Under the pieces are notes generated by a model. That model did no database searches and was not told the DNA's origin. It saw nothing but the letters and a program-made list of their open reading frames with translations. From Candidatus Cryptobacteroides faecihippi (GTDB taxonomy: Bacteria; Bacteroidota; Bacteroidia; Bacteroidales; UBA932), in assembly GCA_018066065.1 (NCBI GenBank), contig JAGHSC010000127.1:1-22285 (forward strand): a stretch of DNA of 22,285 nucleotides, given 5' to 3'. Position 1 is the stretch's first letter, and each line of letters opens with the position of its first letter. Below, one piece after another: positions 13,241 to 20,001 of the stretch. A program made the translations under genes and the position numbers.

Positions 13241-15454
13241 ATGCATGTTGACTCTGACCTGTTGCGCTGTAAGCTGAAAGAATTCTTCGGCTATGATTCA
13301 TTCAAGGGCGACCAGGAGGAAATAATCCTGAATCTTCTGGCTGGCAGGGACACCTTTGTCCTTATGCCGACCGGAGGCGGCAAGTCATTGTGCTTCCAGC
13401 TCCCGGCCCTTGTGATGCCGGGCACCGCCATCGTCATCTCGCCACTCATCGCCTTGATGAAGAATCAGGTCGATGTGATCCGCGGATTCGTCACCGAGCG
13501 TCCGGGAATCGCCCATTTCCTGAATTCCTCACTGAGCAAGGCTCAGATCCAGGAGGTGCGTGCAGACGTCCTCTCCGGCGTGACCAAGCTCCTCTATGTC
13601 GCCCCTGAGTCTCTGACCAAGTGGGAGAACGTGGACTTGCTCAAGGAGATCCAGATCTCGTTCTACGCAGTGGACGAAGCTCACTGCATCTCCGAGTGGG
13701 GGCATGACTTCCGTCCAGAGTACAGGAGGATCCGCGAGATGATCCAGCAGATCGGCAAGGCCCCTCTTATCGCTTTGACGGCGACTGCGACCCCGAAGGT
13801 CCAGAGCGACATCCAGAAGAACCTGGGCATCATGGATGCCGCTGTCTTCAAGTCCTCGTTCAACAGGCCGAACCTCTACTATGAAGTGAGGGACAAGAAT
13901 GAGCCCGACAAGGACATCATCCGCTACATCAAGCAGAATCCAGGCCGCTCCGGCATCATCTACTGCCTGAGCCGCAAGAAGGTGGAGGAAATATCCAACC
14001 TTCTGAACATCAATGGTATCAAGGCACTTCCGTACCATGCGGGACTGGATGCCAAGACAAGGGCTGACAACCAGGATGCCTTCCTCATGGAGGAGGTTGA
14101 CGTGATTGTGGCCACCATTGCCTTCGGAATGGGAATCGACAAGCCGGACGTCCGCTTTGTCATCCACTACGACATCCCGAAGAGCATCGAAGGATACTAT
14201 CAGGAGACAGGCCGTGCCGGCCGTGACGGCAGACCTGCCGACTGCATCACCTATTATAGTTACAAGGACATCCAGAAACTTGAGAAGTTCATGCAGGGCA
14301 AGCCTGTCGCAGAGCAGGAAATCGGTCGCCAGCTTCTCATGGAGACTGTGGCCTACGCCGAATCCAACAGATGCCGCAGGAAGCTTCTTCTCAACTATTT
14401 CGGAGAGGATTATCCTTCCGACAACTGCTGCACCTGCGACAACTGCATCAATCCTAAGCCTAGCTTCGATGGGCGTGAGGAAATGCGCAAGGTGATCAAG
14501 GTGATCGAGGACCTTCCGGAACATTTCAAGATCGAAGTCCTGGCTCTTGTCCTTGCAGGCCAGGTGAACGGTACGATCAAGTCCTACTCCCTCGACCAGA
14601 ATCCTTCCTTCGGAATCGGGTCTGGCCGCACCGAAAGGTTCTGGAGCTCCGTAATCCACCAGGGACTCCAGCTGCACCTTCTCGAGAAGGACATCGAATC
14701 CTACGGTCTGATCTACGTCACTCCTCAGGGGGAGCAGTTCAAGGCTGCCCCTTATGGAATCCAGCTCGTCGAGGACAGAGTCTTCCTCGGCAAGGGTTCC
14801 CAGGATGATGACGACGATGCCGAGGCAGTCGGAGACAAGGCTGCCATGAAGGGTGGCGGAGGAGACGAGACCCTCCTCGCCATGCTGAAGAATCTCAGGA
14901 AGGAGATGTCCCGCAGGCTCAATCTTCAGGCGTGGATAATCTTTTCCGATTCCTCCCTTGAAGACATGTCCATCATGTACCCTGTGACTTACGAGGAACT
15001 GCATACCTGCCAGGGTGTCGGTGAGGGAAAGGCCAGGAAGTACGGTGGCGAGTTCATCAAGCTGATCAAGGAGTATGTCGAGGAGAACGAAATCATCCGT
15101 CCTGATGATTTCGTGATGAAGTCTGCTCCGACCAAGAGCGGTGACAAGATCTTCATCATCCAGAGCATCGACAGGCGCATGTCTCTCGATGACATCGCCG
15201 ATGCGAGGGGAATGGAGATGGAGGACCTCATGAGAGAGATCGAGACCATCGTTTCCACGGGCCTGAAACTGGATCTGAACTACTACATCTCGCAGGAGGT
15301 GGACGATGAGGATGTCGAGGACATCTACGACTACTTTGCCCACGAGGCCACCTCGGATTCCGTCGAGGAGGCAATAGATGCGCTTGGGATGGACTATGAT
15401 GAGATGTCCATCCGTCTTGTGCGCATCAAGTTCCTATGTGAGGTCGCCAGCTGA
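13241..15454 (+). CDS. recQ: ATP-dependent DNA helicase RecQ, long form
   Basis: RecQ is a 3'-5' helicase for recombination and fork repair. Of the adjacent GTG (13238) and ATG (13241) I take the ATG, giving 737 residues. Helicase motifs are MPTGGGKS (42-49), DEAHCISEWGHDFRPEYRRI (145-164, including the aromatic-rich loop), ALTATATP, and GMGIDKPDVRFVIH...QETGRAGRDG (297-330). The zinc-binding subdomain has Cys378, Cys396/397, Cys399 and Cys402. A winged-helix region follows, then an HRDC domain at about 545-620 (RKEMSRRLNLQAWIIFSDSS). An extra ~120-residue C-terminal segment (residues about 620-737) looks like a helix-turn-helix module (RRMSLDDIADARGMEMEDLM). E. coli RecQ is 609 residues; the longer form is usual in Bacteroidota. 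Confidence 0.97.
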   Translation: MHVDSDLLRCKLKEFFGYDSFKGDQEEIILNLLAGRDTFVLMPTGGGKSLCFQLPALVMPGTAIVISPLIALMKNQVDVIRGFVTERPGIAHFLNSSLSKAQIQEVRADVLSGVTKLLYVAPESLTKWENVDLLKEIQISFYAVDEAHCISEWGHDFRPEYRRIREMIQQIGKAPLIALTATATPKVQSDIQKNLGIMDAAVFKSSFNRPNLYYEVRDKNEPDKDIIRYIKQNPGRSGIIYCLSRKKVEEISNLLNINGIKALPYHAGLDAKTRADNQDAFLMEEVDVIVATIAFGMGIDKPDVRFVIHYDIPKSIEGYYQETGRAGRDGRPADCITYYSYKDIQKLEKFMQGKPVAEQEIGRQLLMETVAYAESNRCRRKLLLNYFGEDYPSDNCCTCDNCINPKPSFDGREEMRKVIKVIEDLPEHFKIEVLALVLAGQVNGTIKSYSLDQNPSFGIGSGRTERFWSSVIHQGLQLHLLEKDIESYGLIYVTPQGEQFKAAPYGIQLVEDRVFLGKGSQDDDDDAEAVGDKAAMKGGGGDETLLAMLKNLRKEMSRRLNLQAWIIFSDSSLEDMSIMYPVTYEELHTCQGVGEGKARKYGGEFIKLIKEYVEENEIIRPDDFVMKSAPTKSGDKIFIIQSIDRRMSLDDIADARGMEMEDLMREIETIVSTGLKLDLNYYISQEVDDEDVEDIYDYFAHEATSDSVEEAIDALGMDYDEMSIRLVRIKFLCEVAS

Positions 15455-15475
15455 CGGGCCGGCGGCGGGATTATC

Positions 15476-16297
15476 CTAGAAAGAGAAGGTGTAACCTATG
15501 CCGATCGCAGCGAAGTTGCTGTGCTCGGTGGTGACAGGCAGCTTCAGCTGAGGCTTGCTCTTCTTGCTGTCGATGTTCTTGCTGGTGATGTTGTCGTAAA
15601 GACCGTAGATCTCCACGGCATTCTTCTTTGAGATTTCCCACTTGAGACCGAACTGGCTCCTGAGCCTGTTGGTGTACACGTCCTTCAGGCCGATGTATTC
15701 GCTTTTCCTGAAGTTGGCCTCGTCGGTCGAGAGCTCGTCCCACTTGGCTCCGTTGAGCATGAGCCTGTGCTCGATGGAAGCGTAAGGCTCCAGGCCCGAT
15801 CTCTTGAACATGTAGGAAGCCTTGAACCTGGATTTCAGGGCAAGTGCAGTCTGAGGTTTTTCCCAGACGGACACTTCGCGTGTCCTGTAGGTTGCCTGGA
15901 ATCTCTCGCGGAGGGAGAACTTCCATCCGCCTTCCTTGATCATGCCGGTGATGTCTGCGAATCCTCTGTGCCTCCAGTCCCAGGTCATGACGTCCTCATT
16001 CATCCTGCGTGCGCTGATTGCGGAGTAGCCTGCGCCCACCTTGAGATAAGGGCAGACCTTGTAGGAGACTGCTGCGGTCGTGTAGAGCTTGTCGAGTGTG
16101 GAAACACCGTCCACAAGGCGTGCTTCCTCCTCAAGCTCGACATGGAGACCCTTGATTATCTTCTTGTCCAGGCCGACTGAGTATCTGGTTCCGAAAGGAA
16201 GTCCTTCGTCGTCTGCGGCATTCTGTGCCGTGGCGGCTGCGCTGAAAGCGAACAACCCCATGAGTGCTGCTGCAAGCAGCTTGGCTGTTGAGTTCAT
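15476..16297 (-). CDS. DUF2490 family outer-membrane beta-barrel protein
   Basis: The 273-residue protein has a Sec signal (MNSTAKLLAAALMGLFAFSAAATAQ). A mature part of alternating strands follows: RYSVGLDKKI, GLHVELEEEARLV, YLKVGAGYSAI, KFSLRERFQATYR, SRFKASYMF and YASIEHRLML. It ends IGIGYTFSF; a terminal Phe after a strand is the usual outer-membrane insertion signal. This pattern matches DUF2490, a small barrel family of unknown function. It is the last gene of the PHP-repeat protein-VTC-DUF4956-DUF2490 run, 21 bp behind DUF4956. No terminator is visible before the convergent recQ stop 21 bp away. The barrel is firm; the transported substrate, if any, is unknown. Confidence 0.85.
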   Translation of the reverse strand: MNSTAKLLAAALMGLFAFSAAATAQNAADDEGLPFGTRYSVGLDKKIIKGLHVELEEEARLVDGVSTLDKLYTTAAVSYKVCPYLKVGAGYSAISARRMNEDVMTWDWRHRGFADITGMIKEGGWKFSLRERFQATYRTREVSVWEKPQTALALKSRFKASYMFKRSGLEPYASIEHRLMLNGAKWDELSTDEANFRKSEYIGLKDVYTNRLRSQFGLKWEISKKNAVEIYGLYDNITSKNIDSKKSKPQLKLPVTTEHSNFAAIGIGYTFSF

Positions 16298-16318
16298 TTC
16301 TTTTTGATGTTTGTGGAA

Positions 16319-17179
16319 TCAGGCGTTGAAATCCCTGGTCTTCCTGAGTTTGTCGATGGAGTTGGTCTCGCCGTTGCCGAGGTTGTAGGTGACCTTGATC
16401 CATGCTGAATCCTTGAGGAAGTCAACCTGGCCGACCTCTATGTACCTGATGTCGAGTCCCGTTCTCTTCTTGAGGTCCTCCATGAGTTCCTCGCGCTTGT
16501 CAGGGGTGATGAGATCGATCCTGTCGTAGATCACGAGCTTGGTCGAGGTCCTGCTTCCGATGATGCCCTTGGACTCGAGGACCCAGATGAGGAGGATGAT
16601 CAGCAGGTTCGCTGCGACGAGCTCAAGGAATGGTACATCGGCTCCGATACCGTTGATGACGGACACTGCGATGATGATGAAGAGATAGGTCATCTCTCTG
16701 ACAGGGACGGTCTCGGTCCTGTAGCGGATCATTCCGAAGATTGCGAAGAGACCGATCGTGAAGCCGATCTCAAGGCTGAGGTTGTTCATGAGGAACAGCA
16801 GCAGGCACATTGCCGATGAGAACATCATGAACGTGAAGTAATAGTCCATCCTGCGGCTCTTCGGGTGGTAGAAGAACTGGACGATCACGAAGCTGACTGC
16901 AAGGTTGAAGAAGAAGAGCTTGAGCAGGCTCAGGATCGCTTCCACGATGCCTGCGGTGCCCTGTGTGACCTTGTAGGCACCTTCTTCTGTCATCTCGATG
17001 TCGTAGCCGTTCTCGGCGGCGATGGTCGGGTCGAAGTCGGCTCCGACGTAAGGGTCAGCTTCCTGGACGGCCTCGACGCCGTCTTCCTGTGGCTGTGCGG
17101 ATTCTTCCTGGGCTGAGGCATGGATGCCGATGGCAAATGACAGAGCCGCGAAGATGAGCAGCATGTAGAACTTTTTCAT
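16319..17179 (-). CDS. DUF4956 family membrane protein with cleavable signal and periplasmic N-terminus
   Basis: The 286-residue protein starts at ATG 17177-17179, 2 bp after the VTC stop; the TTG at 17185 overlaps that stop and is rejected. It has a signal peptide (MKKFYMLLIFAALSFAIGIHASAQ), then an acidic segment of about 60 residues. Four or five membrane spans follow (about residues 75-205): LSLLKLFFFNLAVSFVIVQF, FTFMMFSSAMCLLLFL, the family signature GLFAIFGMIRYRTETVPVREMTYLF, and LVAANLLIILLIWVL. A soluble C-terminal alpha/beta domain of ~80 residues ends the protein. DUF4956 proteins are commonly encoded beside VTC-domain proteins, as here. I infer that it anchors the polymerase or passes its product through the membrane, by analogy with the membrane subunit of yeast VTC. 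Confidence 0.86.
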   Translation of the reverse strand: MKKFYMLLIFAALSFAIGIHASAQEESAQPQEDGVEAVQEADPYVGADFDPTIAAENGYDIEMTEEGAYKVTQGTAGIVEAILSLLKLFFFNLAVSFVIVQFFYHPKSRRMDYYFTFMMFSSAMCLLLFLMNNLSLEIGFTIGLFAIFGMIRYRTETVPVREMTYLFIIIAVSVINGIGADVPFLELVAANLLIILLIWVLESKGIIGSRTSTKLVIYDRIDLITPDKREELMEDLKKRTGLDIRYIEVGQVDFLKDSAWIKVTYNLGNGETNSIDKLRKTRDFNA

Positions 17180-17181
17180 AT

Positions 17182-17958
17182 TCAATCTGTTTGTTTTCTA
17201 TTCAGTTTTTCGATTCTTCTGATCTTCTCCTTGAAGCGTCCAAGGAAAAGTCCTGGTGTGGTCAGTGAGGTGCCGATGCAGTACTTGCTGACCTTGAATG
17301 GGTGTATCCTGAGGTCGAGCAGGATCTGCTTCATCGTGGAAGCGAGCCTTCCGTCCTGCTTGAGCTCGATGATGACGGTCCCCGGGAGGGATGCCGACAT
17401 GCCGGTCCTCGGGTTGTTGAAGCGGAGGTTGGTGTCGAGAGTGATTCTCTCTGTCTTCTCCTTGTTCACGAGTGTGATGCGGTAGAACTCGGTGGTGCAG
17501 GCTTCCCTGACCCTGTCGAGGGAGTACCATGACTGCTCCTTGATGAAGTCTGCTGCCTGGGGAGCGGCAGAGAGGTCCTGGCTCTCGACCTGGATCCTCT
17601 TCTTCTTGGTCCTTCCCTTGTTGTTCTTGCGCTTGATCTCGAGGTAGGTCGTGCCGGTGAGGGTGTAGGTCCTGACCCTGATCTTCTGCCTTACTGCATG
17701 TCCGGCGCGGTGGATCCTGTACATCTCGAGATCGTCTGTGTCATAGTACATCGAGTAGTACGGGGTGATCTTCTCGCCGGCGATGAGACATGCCATGTAG
17801 CCGCGCTCGGCGGCCATCTCCAGAAGGCGGTCAAGCTTGTCGTCAGTGGTGACGTACTTGGAGTCGATCCTGTTCATGAGCTTCACGGAGTCCATCTCCT
17901 CGAGGGGGATGGGCTTCATGTCAACTATGGCAGGGTATGTCCTGATGCAGGCTTCCAT
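17182..17958 (-). CDS. VTC-domain polyphosphate polymerase-like protein
   Basis: This is a triphosphate-tunnel protein of the VTC type; the yeast homologue Vtc4 makes polyphosphate from ATP. I chose the ATG at 17956-17958 (258 residues). The longer frame to 18219 runs through the upstream gene in another frame and encodes only low-complexity Ser/Arg/Thr sequence. ATG at codon 14 (MKPIPLEEM) is an alternative. The basic tunnel residues all appear present: SKY with Lys34, RVR (Arg94, Arg96), YLEIKRK (Glu107, Lys109), RITLD (Arg171), IIELK (Glu198, Lys200) and FKVSKY (Lys222, Lys225). There is no SPX domain, signal peptide or membrane span, so it is cytosolic. It is followed at 2 bp by DUF4956 and preceded at 16 bp by a secreted repeat protein. 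Confidence 0.88.
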   Translation of the reverse strand: MEACIRTYPAIVDMKPIPLEEMDSVKLMNRIDSKYVTTDDKLDRLLEMAAERGYMACLIAGEKITPYYSMYYDTDDLEMYRIHRAGHAVRQKIRVRTYTLTGTTYLEIKRKNNKGRTKKKRIQVESQDLSAAPQAADFIKEQSWYSLDRVREACTTEFYRITLVNKEKTERITLDTNLRFNNPRTGMSASLPGTVIIELKQDGRLASTMKQILLDLRIHPFKVSKYCIGTSLTTPGLFLGRFKEKIRRIEKLNRKQTD

Positions 17959-17974
17959 CGTGGATGGGCGGGTC

Positions 17975-18397
17975 TCAGCGGGCACTTGAATATTCAAAGA
18001 CCTTGACGGTCTCGAGCTTGCCGTTCGGGGCGTAGTTGAATTGCTTGCGCTTGGTTCCGTCGGCATTGTACTCGTACTTCCTGACCTGGACGACCTTGTC
18101 CTTCTCATTGTAGAGAACGTCCTTGCTGATGCGGTCGTTTGTGCCGTACTCGAAGGTCTCGCGCCACTTCTGGCCGACCTTGGTGTACTCGATCTCCTCG
18201 ACCTTGCGTCCCTGCGCATCGTAGGTGGTGACCCTGTCGAGCCATCTGGTCTTGCTCTTCGGGTCCGTGTTCCATTCGCGGATCACGAGGTTCTTCCTGT
18301 TCTCCCTCTTTGCCATCGTGGCTTCATCGACCTGCGCAAGGGAATTCAGGCAGGTGAGTGAGAACAGCATCATGCAGAAGCATAAGAATCTTTTCAT
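17975..18397 (-). CDS. Secreted small protein with YD/MORN-like repeats
   Basis: I do not recognise the family. The 140-residue protein has a signal peptide (MKRFLCFCMMLFSLTCLNSLAQ). About four imperfect repeats of 20-25 residues follow, each with a Y-D/N-x-x-G-K/R turn and a following basic-aromatic strand: TYDAQGRKVEEIEY, EYGTNDRISKDVLYNEKDKVVQVRKY, EYNADGTKRKQF, NYAPNGKLETVKVFEY. This resembles MORN or YD-type beta repeats used for binding on the cell surface or in the periplasm. The gene lies 37 bp after the PHP gene and 16 bp before the VTC gene, on the same strand, so it is probably part of the same operon. Its placement suggests a periplasmic partner of the DUF4956-DUF2490 pair; that is an inference. 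Confidence 0.72.
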   Translation of the reverse strand: MKRFLCFCMMLFSLTCLNSLAQVDEATMAKRENRKNLVIREWNTDPKSKTRWLDRVTTYDAQGRKVEEIEYTKVGQKWRETFEYGTNDRISKDVLYNEKDKVVQVRKYEYNADGTKRKQFNYAPNGKLETVKVFEYSSAR

Positions 18398-18434
18398 TGT
18401 CGTTCGTCTTATTGTTACAGTTAATGTGGCGGCA

Positions 18435-19289
18435 TCAGATGGTGACCATCTTCAGCCTTCTGTTTTCAAAATGAGCAAGTCTCCTGAAACCCAGGGACTT
18501 GATGTATTGTGCGAAGTATTCAAACCTGCATCCGGTCTGCTCCGGGTCGTGTGAGTCGGATCCAAGTGCGATCGCTTCCCCTCCCAGCTCCATGAAGCGG
18601 ATCAGTATGTCGCGGTCGAGCTGAGGTGTCCTCATCCCGTAGGCCCTGTAGGTCTTGGTGTTCACTTCAAGAGCCTTGCCATTCTCTGCCAGGAACTTCA
18701 GGATCTCGTCGAACAGGCCAGGGAAGTCCCTGTAGAGGATGCTCTCCTTTGGGTAGGGGGCGTAGCGCGCGACGTAGTCGAAGTGGCCCATGATGTCGAA
18801 GCGGTCACCGAGCCACTTGATCTCTCTCAGGTAGGCCTCGAGATAGCGTCCGTAGGCTTCCTTCCAGTTCTTTCCCTTGTAGTAGGGGCCGTAGTAGGGA
18901 TCCGTGTCCTCGAGATAGTGGACGGATGCGGTTATCTGGTCGAAATGATGTTTCTGAAGATGCTCTGTCAGGCCTTCCCTGGACTTTTCCTCCATCCCGA
19001 CTTCGATTCCCTTGAAGACACGGAATTTTTTTGCCGCGCTCTTCCCGAATGCTCCATCGGCGATCATGGCGTTCACCCTGTCGATCTCCGCCTGCTGTGC
19101 CTCGACGTCGAAGACTTCGCACTGGATAGGTTCGAAATCGGCCTTCATCTCAGGGACATAAAAGTCGCAATGGTCTGTAAAACAGATGCCTCCGAGCCCT
19201 TTTCCGATGGCTGAAGCTGTGCTCTTCTCAAGAGTTGTCCTTCCTCCGTCGAATGAAAACTGACTGTGGTTATGTGTGTCGAAAAACAT
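18435..19289 (-). CDS. PHP-domain phosphoesterase, histidinol-phosphatase-like
   Basis: This is a metal-dependent phosphoesterase. I chose ATG 19287-19289 (284 residues); the upstream TTG at 19331 would extend through the promoter. PHP metal ligands are in order: DTHNH (His6, His8), FTDHCDF (Asp39, His40), FKGIEVG (Glu96), TASVHYLE (His124), IMGHFDYV (His169) and LGSDSHDP (Asp245, His247). The set matches HisJ/HisK-type histidinol-phosphate phosphatases. Bacteroidota often carry a HisB phosphatase too, and no his genes are here, so another phosphoester is possible. It begins with what may be a leaderless transcript: the -7 box TATATTCG ends 7 nt before the ATG. It is first in the run leading to the VTC genes. 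Confidence 0.88.
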   Translation of the reverse strand: MFFDTHNHSQFSFDGGRTTLEKSTASAIGKGLGGICFTDHCDFYVPEMKADFEPIQCEVFDVEAQQAEIDRVNAMIADGAFGKSAAKKFRVFKGIEVGMEEKSREGLTEHLQKHHFDQITASVHYLEDTDPYYGPYYKGKNWKEAYGRYLEAYLREIKWLGDRFDIMGHFDYVARYAPYPKESILYRDFPGLFDEILKFLAENGKALEVNTKTYRAYGMRTPQLDRDILIRFMELGGEAIALGSDSHDPEQTGCRFEYFAQYIKSLGFRRLAHFENRRLKMVTI

Positions 19290-19296
19290 AAGTTCA

Positions 19297-19304
19297 CGAA
19301 TATA
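19297..19304 (-). promoter_or_regulatory. Putative -7 box for the PHP gene run
   Basis: The minus strand reads TATATTCG, one base off TAnnTTTG, with no clear -33 element. It ends 7 nt before the PHP ATG, so transcription would begin at or next to the start codon. Confidence 0.5.
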
Positions 19305-19315
19305 GCAATTTTTCT

Positions 19316-19323
19316 TAAATTTG
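19316..19323 (+). promoter_or_regulatory. -7 box for DUF308-dnaG-metG
   Basis: TAAATTTG matches TAnnTTTG exactly; the -33 region has only a TTC at 19-20 bp. It lies 11 bp from the divergent -7 box of the PHP gene, so the two promoters are back to back. The leader would be about 20 nt. Confidence 0.6.
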
Positions 19324-19338
19324 TAAGTCATATAAAAT

Positions 19339-19343
19339 AGGAG
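19339..19343 (+). promoter_or_regulatory. Shine-Dalgarno-like AGGAG ahead of the DUF308 gene
   Basis: AGGAG sits 6 nt before ATG 19350. Most other starts in the window lack any such sequence, as expected for Bacteroidota, so this site stands out and supports the chosen start. Confidence 0.55.
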
Positions 19344-19349
19344 CTGACT

Positions 19350-19988
19350 ATGTTAACATTTGGTTACAAGACAAAGCTAAGCAGTCTGAGCAGGGCACTC
19401 ACGGCAATCGGAGTCGGCCTTGTCATGGCTCTTGGAAGCAACGCCACCGAGATGGTGGTGAAGCTGATCGCATGCTTCGTGATCGCTGCAGGCATCGTGT
19501 CCCTGATCGTCGGCCTGACCAAGTCGAATCATGGAGCACCGGCACTCCTCATCGCCAATGCTGTCCTTGACTGTGCAATCGGCGCCCTCCTGTTCTTCAA
19601 TCCGACATGGATCGCAAGTTTCATCGTCGGCATCATCGGTTTCGCCCTGATTGCCTTCGGTGCTCTCCAGCTTATCGTACTTTCCACGGCCTTGTCGCTG
19701 TTCGGTGGGGGATTCACCTCCCTCATACTTTCCGTTCTGGCCATCCTCGGAGGTGTCTTCCTCGTCTTCAACCCATTCAGCATGAAGCTGATGAGCGTCA
19801 TTGCGGGCGTCCTGCTCGTGATGTACGGCATCTCGGAGATAATGTCCACCTTCAAGATGGAGAAGGCGAAGAAGGAATATGAAGTGCGCTACGCCAGCGA
19901 CATCACCTCGACCAAGCCTGCCTCCGGCACTGGAGACTCAGAGGTCGCTGATGCCAAGGAAGTGGAGTACACCAAGGTTGACGACTAA
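19350..19988 (+). CDS. DUF308/HdeD-type membrane protein
   Basis: The 212-residue inner-membrane protein has about six hydrophobic spans between residues 15 and 165. Examples are LTAIGVGLVMAL, VVKLIACFVIAAGIVSLIVGL, LLIANAVLDCAIGALLFFNP, IASFIVGIIGFALIAFGALQLIVL, SLILSVLAILGGVFLVFNP and MSVIAGVLLVMYGISEIM. The repeated 'G.LLFFNP/FLVFNP' turns are typical of DUF308, the HdeD family; E. coli HdeD is linked to acid resistance. The C-terminal 45 residues are polar and cytosolic. The start ATG is supported by a Shine-Dalgarno-like site and a -7 box. It is the first gene of a + strand run and is 13 bp from dnaG. Its function here is unknown. Confidence 0.84.
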   Translation: MLTFGYKTKLSSLSRALTAIGVGLVMALGSNATEMVVKLIACFVIAAGIVSLIVGLTKSNHGAPALLIANAVLDCAIGALLFFNPTWIASFIVGIIGFALIAFGALQLIVLSTALSLFGGGFTSLILSVLAILGGVFLVFNPFSMKLMSVIAGVLLVMYGISEIMSTFKMEKAKKEYEVRYASDITSTKPASGTGDSEVADAKEVEYTKVDD

Positions 19989-20001
19989 CCCCTGACCTTG
20001 C

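Noticed and set aside
13529..15343. 604-codon open frame on the minus strand opposite recQ
   Set aside because: It is the antisense shadow of recQ, whose codons are strongly biased. It has no family motif, promoter or start context.
17959..18219. N-terminal extension of the VTC frame
   Set aside because: It encodes low-complexity Ser/Arg/Thr sequence and overlaps a signal-peptide gene in another frame. The VTC domain starts properly at 17958.
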